64,000 bases of DNA from Theobroma cacao. Taxonomy: Eukaryota > Streptophyta > Magnoliopsida > Malvales > Malvaceae. The notes under the pieces were generated by a model. That model did not search any database, was not told the origin of the DNA, and saw only the letters and a program-made list of their open reading frames with translations. The DNA lies in the NCBI RefSeq assembly GCF_000208745.1, contig NC_030852.1, positions 6,015,187-6,079,186 of the forward strand. Direction: 5' to 3'. The translations under genes and the position numbers were made by a program. The number at the start of each line of letters is the position of its first letter. Position 1 is the first letter of the stretch. Shown piece after piece: positions 45,942-58,165 of this stretch.

Positions 45942-47336
45942 TGTTATGTCATAAGCTTAATATGTGGAAGTACAAAAAAGGGTGAATTGGCTTATTTTAA
46001 AATTTTTTCCAACAACAAGGTAGTAAACTTTTTCTTTTGTAAATTATTTAATTTCTTTGAAAGGTTGTTCTATATAATAAACGCTCTTGGAAAATGAATT
46101 TTAGCACAAATGGTTTTGAGTATGAGCAAAGAAAAAGAACATAACAATTTTACAAAGGTTCAACCTTTTTGCTTATGTCCTCTCCTTTGCTCACTAAAAA
46201 GTTTTAAATCCACTATCATAAAATACCTTTTAAGGTTTAAGCACATTCAAGGATAAGATTTAACCTTTCTACCTTTCACTTGGTTAAGGTATAACTAAAC
46301 ACTATTACCTTTTAGTGGTTAAGGTATAACCTTGAGATGATTACAATAAATGAGGAATAAAGAGTTGAGATGCCTCTTAAAGGCTGATTAGCTAAGTGGG
46401 TAGAAAAGTTTTTCAAATGTGTACAAAGAGTAGATAGAATTTAAGACTTTATTGAATAAAAGAGAAAGAAGGAATTTAAAGCTTGTGAAAGAGAAAATAG
46501 TGATTTTGAGTTGTTAGAGTGATTCTCTTTCTTTTGGGATGTTTTTAATAGCATCTCTAAGTCATAAATGCATTAGAGACTACATTTTATACTTTGAAAT
46601 AAATAAAAGCTGTTAGGTCTTCATATAATGTAAAAATAGCCATTGGACCTACTTTTTTTTTCTTTTGAAAGACAACCCTGTTGGACCTACTTGTTAGACA
46701 AGAGGTCTCAATACTTGTTGTGAGGTCTCGATATTTTTTCCCTCGAAATTACCAAGTCTTGATTCTTTCGATAGAAGTCTCGATACTTGCTTCATATTGC
46801 CATTATCTCTTTAAGTGATGTCTCAATACATCTCAACACTTGCTCCTTTATTTCCTTTGGCTTGCCCTCAAGTAGTTATTATCTCAATACTCTATGGACA
46901 AGTCTCCATACCTTTGGATTTCTTTATGTTTTCTGCTTAAGTATCAATACTTGAGGGACAATTCTCTATAGTTTTTGTTTTCTTGCTGTTCAATGAGCTT
47001 TGATTGGCCAAGGCTCGATACTTCTATTTTCTTTCTATCAATAAAACTTTGCTTGGTCAAGTCTCGATACTCCAAAGGCATGTCTTGATACTTAACACTT
47101 GAGCCATTGTTAATTTTCTCCTAAATTGGTTGTGTCTCGATACTTCTATAAGAAGTCTCAATACCTTAGCCTCAAGAGACTGTTTTAAGGTCTTTTTGAG
47201 CTTTTCAAATTGTCAAACACTTAGCCAAATTTTCATATAGATATATAGGAGGTTTTGAGGTGTTTTAAACATCTTCAATTTGCATTTTTGATCATTTGAT
47301 TTTGTCATTTCAAAATAAGATCAATTGTAAATAACA
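45942..47336 (-). mobile_element. Solo LTR related to the SIRE-like copia LTR
   Basis: Plus-strand ends TGTTATG and AAATAACA form the TGTTAT/ATAACA inverted ends, with perfect AATTA duplications at 45937-45941 and 47337-47341; length 1395 bp. On the minus strand, phrases such as AACATTTTGTAAAATTGTTATG...TTTGCTCATACTC and CCAATTCACCC parallel the 3' half of the 6259/33154 LTRs. It carries many (G)TCTCGATACTT-like repeats between 46700 and 47170. No internal region. Confidence 0.85.
46700..47170. repeat. Interspersed TCTCGATACTT-like motif
   Basis: About 14 copies of (A/G)GTCTC(G/A)ATACTT and variants at irregular 15-50-bp spacing, in the U3-like half of the SIRE-type solo LTR. Confidence 0.8.
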
Positions 47337-47341
47337 AATTA

Positions 47342-47667
47342 GAATTTCTAATTGTGGCATTACAAAAGCTTCTATAGATGAGTAATTCAAAAGTGAGGGT
47401 ATTCCTCAAACTTAGTACTTCACCATGGATTTTGACATATTAAAAAAAGGGAAAGGGGTTTAGAGATCAAGACCAAAGTGAAATTTGTCTTTAACCTATA
47501 AAGTCAAGGTGTTTGTGGATCGAGCTAGGCATATTGACTCCTTGAAAACGCAGTCCAACTTGGTTCGATTAGACCCTTTAAGTTAGGTGTATTAGTAAAT
47601 ATTAAAAAATAATTTTATATTAATATTTTAATATTTTTAAATATATTTTAGAATGAAAATAAACATA
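47342..47667. other. Spacer with AT-rich dispersed repeat
   Basis: About 47500-47672 continues at 53464-53560 once the solo LTR is removed. It belongs to the dispersed AT-rich repeat discussed in the findings. No gene. Confidence 0.45.
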
Positions 47668-47672
47668 TATTA

Positions 47673-50600
47673 TGTCACAACCCGGTACTCCCCTCGAGCC
47701 CGTGACAACCGCCGCGGTACCTTGATAGACACTCATTACCCAGAATGTCAACCGAAACCCCGCAAGGCTTTAATATCAGCTTCTCATTTCTAACTTAAAA
47801 TAATATTTTTAGAACACTGCATAATTAATTTTTTATCAGAGTAAAAACAAAATAACTTCTTACATATAGCAGTACAGATAACTAAAGTATGAAATTTAAT
47901 TTACAGTGATACGTGGGCCCTCAAATGACAAAAGTGAAAGAAGGCTATGAACCTACGATTTTTGAACTAGTCGAGTCAACTGTAGCCTTCGACGCTATCA
48001 GCTATCTACAGCCTATACTGAGCTTGAAATGGAGGGAAAGGAGGGTGGTGAGATTATAAAATCCCAATGAGTAAACAAACATCATCATAAACATCTAAAG
48101 TTGAGTACATGGAGACAATAAAGTAAATCATCATAAACTGGTTCACAGCATTAGAACACATTTCATTTAAAATACGTAAAGAGACTTATGAATCTCATAA
48201 AAACTAGGCTTGTGCCATAAATCCATTCTCGGGGACACCTTGGCTGTAAAACCCGACCCTATAAATACATGTCATGACATACATGCATTGAGTAGCATGT
48301 TATTACGCTAGAAAAGCACCTAAGAATAAACGAAACCTGATATTGTACCTAACGGTACACTTAAATTGATTTAACCTCGAACTAGTTCAAATAGGAATTG
48401 TAGGATGAAATTTAATATTTTATAGTCCAGGAATGACTAAAAATGATTGTTCGGAGTTAAGGGTTCATTTGGGGTAAAATTAGAAATTTTGATATTCAAG
48501 GGCAAAATCGTCATTTTGCCACCTAAGATAATAATTTGATCATGGAGTGAAATTTTTTACCAAGATTAACTATTTGGAGTATAATTTAATGATAGGAAGT
48601 GAAAAAGTTTAATTCTGGTGATTTTTGGAGTGTAGGGGCAATATCGTAATTTTCCCACCCACGGACAAAATTTGAGATTTTGAGAGAATTTAGATCAAAT
48701 TTGACAAATTGGAGAATGGTATGAGTATAAGGGATGAAAAATATGTCTATGGGCAATTTTTCAATTTTTGGGGCAAAAATGTAATTTTTTACTTTTGCGG
48801 GGGCAAAAGTGTAAATTTCAAAAATTACTCCACCGAGACTTTGGATAAGTCTGAGAATTTTATCTAAGCTATGGATATGTGGGACAAGTGTATGGTGAAA
48901 ATTTGGAAACAAATGGATGAAATTTTAAAAATGGGCCAATGGGAAAGTGACATGTGGCATTTTTTAATGATATAATATTATTTCAATGAAAAGTCAGCCC
49001 ATTTAAACCCAAATTTTGAGTGCTGGCCGGCCATAAGGAAGAACAAGAGAGGAAATAGAGAGGAAAGGAAGAAAAAAAGAAAAACCAAAGAGAAACAAGA
49101 AAATTCAAAGGGAAATTCGCGGTTTTCGACCGTTTACGCGTCTAACGGTAAGATTTTTCGATTTTAGCTTGATTTCTACCTTTCCTATGCCTTTATTTCC
49201 ATTTAGCATGCTTGAGGAGAGAGATCAAAAAGTGATATCAAGGGCTGGACGAAATTCTAGGGGAGAGAAATTGAAATTTTTAGGTTTTGATTTTTAGTTA
49301 AATTGATAGTTTTAGTTAGTTAAATGTGTTTAGAAATTAAATTGGGCAAGAAATCATTAAATTTTCACAATACCCACTCTTGGCTGGATGCTCAATGCTG
49401 TACAATGATGATGAATTGATTTTATTCTAAGGAAAATGAAGAGAAAATGATGAAAAACGATTAAACGTGATAGAAAAACAAAGTAGAAAATTAACCGAGT
49501 TAATGTCCCATTTTTGGCCGAATTTTCCAAGGAAGGGAGTGAGCTGATTTTGTTGTTTTTAGAAGGTTATTGGCTGATATTTAATGGTTAGAAATGTTGG
49601 AGAGAGAATGGGATGATTTAGAGCTAAAATGGAGCGCGTTAGCAATTTATCGGGCAAAGTGCCAAAAATAGGTTAATACCGCGTTTAAGCCGTTTTAGGC
49701 TATTGCATTTCATACCATGCATTAGTATAGGATTTAAGTTAATTATATAGTGATTTAGCATCAATGTGATGAATTGTGTAAATTTTTGTAATGTGTCTAG
49801 GAGGAGAGCCTTCCGGAAAAGGCAAAGAAGTCGTACCCGACGAGTAGTGATCGGGGCGCTTAGAAAGCTTTTAGTTTGTACAAACGGTGAGTAAACTTAT
49901 TATTATTGTAAATTATCTAGAGTTTATTTTTAAATGCCCTTTATGTATTTTATGAAATGAAAACGAGATTAAAACGGGATTTTTGATGTTTTAGGAATAA
50001 ATGTGACAAATAAAAATATATTGTATTGATTATGAAATTGAGTAATTGGAGGCTGCAAATTGACTTGAAAAATATATATTTTCCTAGGAATGGCTTATGA
50101 GAAATGAGTATATGTGGCTATATTTTGTGAGTGCATTGGGAAATTTATGTAAGTTGTTTTAACTATGCAGGCTGGATAAATAAATAAAAGCCACGTTATA
50201 CTGTCGAAATTTTATTAAAATTGGTGGGTTAGTCACTGCAGTGACGGGTTTCCGTGGACTGCCTATTAGAGGGGCACGGTAAACCCAGTTATATAGTTAC
50301 TCCGGTTGTAGAGGCGAGGAGGGTAACTCCCGGGGTAGTATTAGAGCTCACTTCACGTCGAACCCCCACGTGAATGTGTAACTCGGCCAACGCCAAGGAA
50401 CGGCTGGTTTTAAAAATAAAAATGTGTTTCACGTGTGAATATTTTAACACCCTTGGCGGACTCGGTTAGATGCCTCGGCCAAGGTATCCCCGAGGATTAG
50501 TTTTGGCTTGAGCCTTGTTTTAATAAAAGACATAAGCCTTAACAACTGTTTTGGTAAATTACAAATATTTTATGGTTTAAGAAATAAATTGAAAACATTA

Positions 50601-53463
50601 TGAAATGGGTTGAAATTTGTTGTTTAAACTTGCCTCCATTTTACTCGCCTTTAGATATTTATGATAATGTCTGTTTACTCATTGGGATTGCAAAATCTCA
50701 CCCAACTCCTTTCCACCCATTTCAGGTTCAGTATAGACTGTAGATAGCTGATCTCATCGAGGACTACCATTGGATCTGCATTTTCCAAACCGTAGGTTCA
50801 CAGTCCTCTTTACTTTTGTTTATTCGGGGGCCCTCTTGTTATTGTAAATTAAATTAAATATTTTGGCTTACTGTATTTCAGTATGTATAAATTTATTTAG
50901 CTTTTACGCTATATAAAAATTATTCACGTATAACTCTATAAATATTGTTCTATAAGAAAATAGAATATTTTCCTTAATATTTCTTTTATTTTCTTATTAT
51001 ATTCAAATAACCGTAATTTTGTTTTAAATGAGATTTTAGACTTTTAAACTCATTTTGAATATGAATTATGTGTTTTGTACTTGTACATTACGTTTTAGCC
51101 AGTTTCAAAATTTTTGAGAAAAAAATGACCAAAATACCCCTGTGTGGCGAAAATTTTATTTTGATTGTTTTTGATCTAAAATAGTATATATTCTCTAAAA
51201 ACTCGATATTTAACAATGATTGCTCATAAGAAAGGATAGAAACTGATATGTAAGCTTTGCGGGGTTCCGGTTGGCATTCCGGATAATGAGTGTCAATTTG
51301 GGACGTCGCGGCGATTGTCATGGGCCTGAGGCAGGTTCCGGGTCGTGACATTGGCCGAGGCATCCTACCAAGACCGCCAAGGCTATTAAAATTCACATTT
51401 CACATAAATCATGTTTTTGTTTTGAAAACATAGCCGTTCCTTGGCGTTAGCTGAGTTTCCCCTCACGTGGTGGTTTGGCGTGAAGTGAACCCTAAGCTTT
51501 AGCCCAGGAGATACCCTACGCGCCTCTCCGTTCGAGGTAAGAATATAATGGGGTTTACCGTGCCCCTCTAAAAGGCTGGTCCACAGAACCCCCTACTGCA
51601 GTGATTAATTAATATATAATCCACCATATAACAAAATTTTGACAGCATGACAGGGCTAATGAAATACTACCCAACCTGCAAAAATAAAACAATTCATAAA
51701 ATTCATAAAACACAGCCCAGCCAGTCATGCCAACACAATAACAATAAAACATAAGCCATCAATTTAAACAATCAAATTACCACAATTAACAGTCTCCGTG
51801 TATTCTATTTTTCAAAATCATTCTTAATTTTAAAACAATTTATAAATTAATTTCATTAGAAAACTTTTATTCATAAAACATGAAAATTTACCTTTTAAAA
51901 TCTATTTTTCCACAGAATTCATGATATCATATAAAAACCACCCTAGATAATTAAAATGATAGTAAGTTTACTCACAATGTCTAGAATGCAAACTTTCGAA
52001 GTACTTTGTCTACTGGTCCTCGGATACAATTTTCTTGCCTTTATCAAAGGACTCACCACCTTGACACAGTACAAAATTGAGAAATTCACCACATTGATAC
52101 TAAATTGAAATTAAACTAATTTAGGCTACCAATGCATGATATGGAATGCAAAAATGTCCGAATAGCCGTTTAAATACGATATTCGACCTAATTCGCACTA
52201 TTCTCGGTCTAATCAGCTAAAATCTTCAATTTAACTCCAAATCAATTCTTTTCACTTTCTACACTCCAATTATACCTAAATTATCTCAGTGACTGTGAAT
52301 GAGGTTCAATTTATCGGTCCCGGGTCAATAATTACACATGTTTATATGTTGAGCAAAAATTCGTATTTTCGCACCAAAATTTCCCATTTAATTTCTAGCC
52401 TCACCAAACATCAAATATCACCAAAATATCATGAAATATCATCAAATTCAGCCACAATATTCTCCCTAGGAAATTTGGCCAATGATGGTAATTGGGGAAA
52501 ATGAATTCTTTTCTTATTATTTTGTTTCTAAATATGCTAAACTAACTTAAAACACTAACATAACTTAAAATCAAATCAATCTAACTTCATTCTCTCTCCA
52601 TACCCATTTGCGCAGCCATGAATTCACCATGAAAACATGAAATCTAACCATGGAAAATAAGGAGAAAAGCATGGGAAAGGTAGATCACAAGTCAAAATCA
52701 AGAAATTTTACCTTTGATTGCTTGATTCCTTGAAATCCCACACTTTTTCTTTAATTTTCCCACCTAGGTTTCTTGTTTTTCTTTTCCTCTCTTTTTTCTT
52801 GCTATGGCCGGCCACATGAAGAGAAAATAAGCTGATTTTTGCTGATTTTAAAGCTAAAAAATAAATGGATATTAACTTGACACATGTCACCATCCCATTG
52901 GTCCATTTTTAATTTCTTAACTATTAAGCTTTCTCTCTCCACCACTTAAATTCCTTCAATTATCCATGATAATATTGGATAAAATCCATGTGCTGGACAA
53001 GTGTGGGTGTGTAAAATTATAATTTTGCCCCTGAGGTGGCAAAATTACCATTTTACCCCTATGCTCCGAAAATACCGAGATTATAATTTTTTTCACTTAT
53101 CAACCTCAAATTATACTCCAATGAGCCAAATGTTATCAATCTTGATCAAAAACTTCTTCCAATATTCCAATTTTATCCTCAGGTGGCAAAATTACCATTT
53201 TACCCCTAGATAGTGAAAATTCTGATTTGACTCTGAATTAATTTTCGAACTCCGAATCACCATTTTAAGTCATTCATTGACTGTAAAATTTTCAATTTCA
53301 CCCTAAAATCTCTATTTGATCTAGTTCGAGGCTTAAATCAACTTTGTTGTTCCTCTAGGTACAATACCGACTTTTGTAAATTTTTCGGGACTCTTCTAGC
53401 ATGCAAACATGTTATCCATCACATGTATGTCATGACAAGTATTTTATAAGGTCGGGCTTTTCA
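47673..53463 (-). mobile_element. Solo LTR, subfamily C copy 2, split by a nested solo LTR
   Basis: Plus-strand ends are TGTCACAACCCGG and GGTCGGGCTTTTCA, with perfect TATTA duplications at 47668-47672 and 53464-53468. Net length is about 2.68 kb without the 48245-51350 insertion. Minus-strand signals: donor AAAG/GTAAAA at 52711, middle exon 52059-51976 (84 nt). The third-exon acceptor reads TTTCAA (near 48033) instead of TTTCAG, so this copy seems splice-damaged. Confidence 0.9.
48245..51350 (+). mobile_element. Solo LTR, subfamily A copy 2 (nested)
   Basis: Starts TGTAAAACCCGACC and ends GGGTCGTGACA, with perfect TTGGC duplications at 48240-48244 and 51351-51355; length 3106 bp. It follows 8628-11476 over its length with some added sequence at about 48610-48900. 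Donor ACG/GTAAGA at 49148, middle exon 49801-49886 (86 nt, as in copy 1), acceptor ATTTCAG ending 50725. It interrupts the conserved block of the C copy. Confidence 0.92.
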
Positions 53464-54904
53464 TATTATTTATTAATATAATAATATTTTCGAACCAAGC
53501 TGAACAAGTTCGGGCTTGAAAAATTATGTCCACAACTTGGCTTATGGACATTCTACCATAATTGCCCCTTAATAATTTTAAATTAGTATTTAATTCATTG
53601 ATTTTTCTTTTAATTTTTTTAAGGATTAAGGTCAAATTTGTCATTATAGTGGCTCAATATTGATAATTTTGCCACTGTGCTTCAATTTTATTGAACTTTA
53701 CCACTATATTTTTAATATCATTGGTTTTGAACAAAAACTAATATAATTGAAATAATTCATGAAATATTTTGTTAATTCAAGTGGTACATTTCTATCAATT
53801 CTATTACTTTTTATCCAAAAATCAACAAAAATAAAATTATTGAGACAAAATCTAATAAAATTGAAGTAAAGTGGTAAAATTTAACTTTGACCCACAATAT
53901 AGTGGAAAATTTGGCCTCAATCTATATTTTTTTATTAATCCTTACTTGACCCCTTAACTTTCTCAATTTTTGTTTTTTGTTTTTTTGTTTGAAATTGAGT
54001 TTTCAAACTTTTCATTCAATCCTTGAGTGATTTATGTATCAACACAAACTCTTGATCACGTTTCTATATATTCCATAAATACATTTTTTTTTTACTTTTA
54101 ACAATACTCTCTTTATCAAATTTAATTTTTTAATAAATATTAATATCAATATACAAACATATATACATATAATATATATATATATATTCATATATAATGT
54201 GAAAAATTAATTTGGAATATCGAAAAAGTAAAGCATTAGGTATTTAACAATAGAAAGAAGATATTGTTTTGAGATGTGCTAGAAAGAAAAAATGAAAAAA
54301 GAAAATTGGATGGATCCATTGTTTATAAAAAAAATTGTATAACTAATTAAATTATGAGTTCTTGATAAAAGGATATTATACCTCTCAATCAATTGATATA
54401 TAATTCACTAGTGTGTTTGTATGTGAGTGTAGGAAGAAGAATTTTAAAGTTAAAATTTGTAAATGGTTTTAATAGGACATTATTATTAATATTAAACTAT
54501 GATCATTTATATAGATATGAAATTAGTTATACTTTTATGTACATAAGGTTTAAATTAACTTTTTTTCTAGGAATGTAAATGGGTAAAGTACATTTTTTTT
54601 TTAGGTACCCTACCCCGAATCCATTTAATTAAGAAGGTACTTGAACTTTATTAAAATTCAAATAAAATCATAAAACATTATCCAAAACTGAACCCTAATA
54701 ATATTACACTATAAGCTAATTACCCGATTCCATTAAATACCCCATTGAATAACTCAAACAATAACTTAAAAACCTAAAAGCCATATAAAAAATTAATTTT
54801 ATATTTATTACTTTACAAAAAAGGAAGTTGCTTCAGATGATAAAGATTGTATTGAAGGTAAGGAGGATAAAAGTTTGAATATCACAAATAACAAAATTTT
54901 AAAA

Positions 54905-55010
54905 CATTATAATAGATATATATACATATACATATAAATAAATATATATACATATACATATATATAAATATATATATATGTATACATATATATACTTATA
55001 TATATGTATG
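54905..55010. repeat. Compound TA/TACA microsatellite
   Basis: Interleaved (TA)n, TACATA and TATG units for about 105 bp. Confidence 0.9.
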
Positions 55011-55011
55011 T

Positions 55012-55290
55012 ATAATCGGGTTCAGGTTTAAGATATTCTAAGGGTAATACTCAAAACCTATCTGAACTTGAATCGGGTATCGAGAACATTTCCCAAATTC
55101 ACAACTTAATCGAATATAGGGTATCCGAATCTTATGTTATATATATATATATGCATAATCGAGTTTGGGTTTAAGGTATCTTAAGATTGATACCTGAAAC
55201 TTACCCGAACCTGAATTGAGTATTAGCAGTGTTTCCTAAATCCACCCTTTTATCAAATATAGGGTACCTGAACCCTATGTTGTCAAGTCA
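55012..55290. repeat. Tandem duplication, two ~130-bp copies
   Basis: AATCGGGTTCAGGTTTAAG (55013) and AATCGAGTTTGGGTTTAAG (about 55157) begin copies with period ~145 bp. Both contain GAACTTGAAT / GAACCTGAAT, AAATATAGGGTA-type phrases and end near CCTATGTT. About 75-80% similar. Confidence 0.75.
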
Positions 55291-55418
55291 GGCATCCACG
55301 GATCCTTATATATCAACAACTCATTTACATCCATATTTCTTTCTCTTCAATAGTTATGAGGTTTTTTTTTTTGGCACTCTAATAACAAAGTATTGCTAAT
55401 AATATTGAGGGATAATGG

Positions 55419-56262
55419 AATGATTTTAAGTGCCTGTTTGGTTTGGTTTTCTTTCAGCTTATCTACTTCTTAAAAGTAGAAGCCAAACAAGATTTTTGAG
55501 AAGTTCTTAAAAAAATAACTTTTTTTAAAGAACAAAATTTAGAAAAAAAAAAAAAAGGTCCAGAGAAAAGCTTTCTCTTTTCTTTTTTTAAAAACATGTA
55601 AGTTTTTTAAGAATACCTCTTCTCTCAATCAATCTCACTCTCCTCTTCTTCCCTCTACAAATCACTTTTCTCCAACACAAATCACGATCTCCATCACCTT
55701 TACCTCTCTCTATAAAGACTACTAGAAAGAAAAAAGAAGACTCAACAACATAATAGGAAAATTCAAAAAAAATTTATTCTTACAAAGATTAAGAGAAAGT
55801 AAAACCCAAAATTGAAAGTTGCATTCAAATAATATTTAAAAATTTTCTCTTTTCTTCACCAAGAAAGGATTTAATGTCAAATACATCATTTCCTCTTTTC
55901 TCTTCTTTCATGAGGAATTGAAGCATCATAATCTGATTGCTTGCTGGATCAACAAAAATCTAATACTATTACTACTATACAAGTTTGAGAGTTGTTTCAT
56001 TTTTTTATGGATTTATTTGATTTTAATATCTAAAATCGTATATAAACTCAAAACAAACTTATTCCGTTTTGGTTTATTAGGTGATTGAAGATGACATGAA
56101 TACCCTTTATGGTAATTTTAACAAAATTAAAGCCTATATAGTTTATTTTGCCAAAGAGCTAACAACTTAATTTTAAAAACTATTATTCTTAATAAGAGCT
56201 TCATAATAGCTTTTAAGCTAAAAAAAAGTTAGGTCAAACAGGCTCTACAAGCTTAAAATCAT
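55419..56262. mobile_element. Candidate non-autonomous DNA transposon with imperfect inverted ends
   Basis: AATGATTTTAAG..GCCTGTTTGG at 55419-55441 is mirrored by GTCAAACAGGC..CTTAAAATCATT at 56233-56262. The GCCTGTTTGG end motif is common in plant MITE-like elements. The interior (~790 bp) has a T/C-rich and A-rich composition and no transposase. No convincing target duplication was found, so the class is open. Confidence 0.4.
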
Positions 56263-56278
56263 TTTAATTTCATACTTG

Positions 56279-56650
56279 TGTCACGAATCTCGCATCAGTT
56301 AGAGATGGAGTGGGTCTTAGTTTATAAATAAGGACATTCCTCCATCTATCAAGCGTAATTTTTGGGTTAAAAATGTGAACCCAAGACAAGTGGTATTAGA
56401 GCATATCCAAATCTTCACTAATGTGGGATCCTCATGAGAGATACTAAACTCAAGATATATCCAAACCAAGGTATGATCCTTCTCCTTTATGGGTAAAAAA
56501 CCTGGTACAACGATGATGATATATAACTTGGTGGGATAGAATGTCACGAATTTTATATTTATAAGAGTTAGGGTGAGTCTTGAGTTTATACATAAGAGGC
56601 TTTTTCCACTTATTAGTTGTTTTCTGAATTGAAACTATAGATCGGTGACA
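56279..56650 (+). mobile_element. TRIM (miniature LTR retrotransposon)
   Basis: LTR 1 (56279-56388) and LTR 2 (56542-56650) both start TGTCACGAAT, share GTTAG(A/G)G..GAGT..GTCTT(A)GAGTTTATA-like order and end GACA. A PBS TGGTATTAGAGC (56391-56402, one mismatch) follows LTR 1 by two bases and a purine tract GGTGGGATAGA (56530-56540) precedes LTR 2. A CTTG duplication flanks it (56275-56278, 56651-56654). The whole is 372 bp with no coding capacity, typical of TRIMs. Confidence 0.78.
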
Positions 56651-56654
56651 CTTG

Positions 56655-57690
56655 GTCCTTTGAAATTTTGATTAGTAGGGAGGCCGTGACATTTGGACCT
56701 TTGAAATTTTGAACAAAATAGGGAAGTTATTATCGTGCAAAGTTACGTTCTAAAATTTTAGAGAATTTTTTCAACCAGAAAGGCATTTGAATACCTTTTA
56801 ATTTCTTCCTTATCTTATCTCCAAATCTTCGAACCAAATTCTTTGGTAAGGACGAGACTTGCAGCCTTAACATCTTTGGTACATTTTTAATGATTGGTAG
56901 GTCTTTTCTTGCGTTTAATCTGTTGGGTGTTGCGTATTGGCCCCTGGACATCAGCATTTTGACATCAAATCAACGAGGAAAAATATCCCTTCTCGTCATG
57001 TATGTATATATACACCAGTTGAACCTCTCCTCTCCTCTTCTTCTTTTCCTTGTTTCTTTGCATGCTTTCCTCTTTTTCTTTGTTATTGTTGCTGGGTATC
57101 AGTCCACTAAGATGAAGAAATTACAAACATGTAATGATTGGCAACGAAAAGTGATCCAGCAAAGTATGAGATGAAATCTCAAATCGAGATGACTCATACA
57201 ATTATGTATATGATCAATCGGCATCCATGCAATGTTATTCAAAATGCCGTCCACAAGTTTTTGGAATAAATATCCTCTTGTTTATCAGAGATTTTGAATT
57301 TGTTTTTATTTTGGTCTGAAAATTACATATTTCATGTTATCATTAAAGGTAATTTTTTGAAAATTGAGTGGTCAAAATAGTAAAGTTTGAAAACTTATAT
57401 GAACAACTTCTGTCGAGTTTTATTTTATTTCCGTGTTATATATGCTAGATTGACGAAAAAAAAAAGATGACTTAAAATAGCAAGTACAGGTTCTCTTAAT
57501 AGACAATTTTCATTACGTGAGTGACTAAAAATGTAACCTTTAATAGATAGTGATCAAAACAGAAAAATTCAACACTTTTTTATAACCAATTGGGTAATTA
57601 ACCTTTAAAAAATTATATATTCGAACATTCATATTATATAAAAGAAATTAAAGTTTTAATGTAAAATGCATCGAAAGTAAAAGTTTTCTC
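56655..57690. other. Intergenic DNA with one weak gene-like stretch
   Basis: Slightly less AT-rich around 56780-57180. A TATATATA sequence at 57005 precedes a pyrimidine-rich leader-like stretch. Otherwise nothing recognised. Confidence 0.4.
56890..57174 (+). CDS. Hypothetical 94-codon open frame, doubtful
   Basis: Unrecognised. It has a hydrophobic segment (LLLFLVSLHAFLFFFVIVAG, residues about 49-68) followed by a short basic, hydrophilic tail (KMKKLQ..WQRKVIQQ). A shorter in-frame start is absent after the segment apart from an internal Met. A TATATATA and CT-rich run lie inside the frame, which would argue that transcription, if any, starts inside it. A 75-codon minus-strand frame overlaps it (56730-56957). 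No homologue is known to me. It is most likely spurious. Confidence 0.15.
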   Translation: MIGRSFLAFNLLGVAYWPLDISILTSNQRGKISLLVMYVYIHQLNLSSPLLLFLVSLHAFLFFFVIVAGYQSTKMKKLQTCNDWQRKVIQQSMR

Positions 57691-57691
57691 G

Positions 57692-58165
57692 CGAGACTGA
57701 CTCACTTTGGGTTTGACTTGGGTATGGAATTTAGGCTCGATTACGACTAGTCCGACTTGTGTAGATTGCTAAGTAAATAAATAATATATTTTATATTAAT
57801 TCTAATTCTAAAATATTAATATTAAAATATTTGTATTATTTAAATAATAAAATAATAGCTAAATGGATGGGTTGAGATCCAAGGGCTAGGTTACCCACCC
57901 AAGCTCACGATCCTGGCTCACTTCGGGTTTAGTTTAGGCATGGAATTAGGCTCGATTTCAGCTCAGTCTGACCTATTTAGATTGTTATATTAGTGAATAT
58001 TATATTTTATATTAATTTTAATTCTAAAATATTAATAGTAAAATACTTTTTTATTATTTAAATAATAAAATAATAATGAAATGGATGGTTTGAGTTAGGC
58101 TTGGTCTTGATTTATAAGAAGAAAGACCTAATAGACCGATCCAACTTGATCCATGGACATTTCTA
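57692..58165. repeat. AT-rich dispersed repeat with internal tandem duplication (~222-bp period)
   Basis: GACTCACTTTGGGTTTGACT (57700) and GGCTCACTTCGGGTTTAGTT (57915) begin two copies. Each contains ATGGAATT(T)AGGCTCGATT and a near-identical ATATTTTATATTAATT-TCTAAAATATTAATA core, then AAATGGATGG. The right edge ATGGACATTTCTA resembles the ends of related copies at 2268-2280 and 53545-53557. Confidence 0.75.

Larger units (their letters stand above)
53469..55417. other. AT-rich intergenic DNA
   Basis: No gene recognised. Holds TA/CATA microsatellites (54165-54190, 54905-55010) and a tandem duplication (55010-55290). Open frames of 61-70 codons are in AT-rich sequence and unrecognised. Confidence 0.5.

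Noticed and set aside
48586..48912. 108-codon minus-strand frame in A copy 2
   Set aside because: Antisense inside an LTR in a segment absent from A copy 1. No recognisable product.
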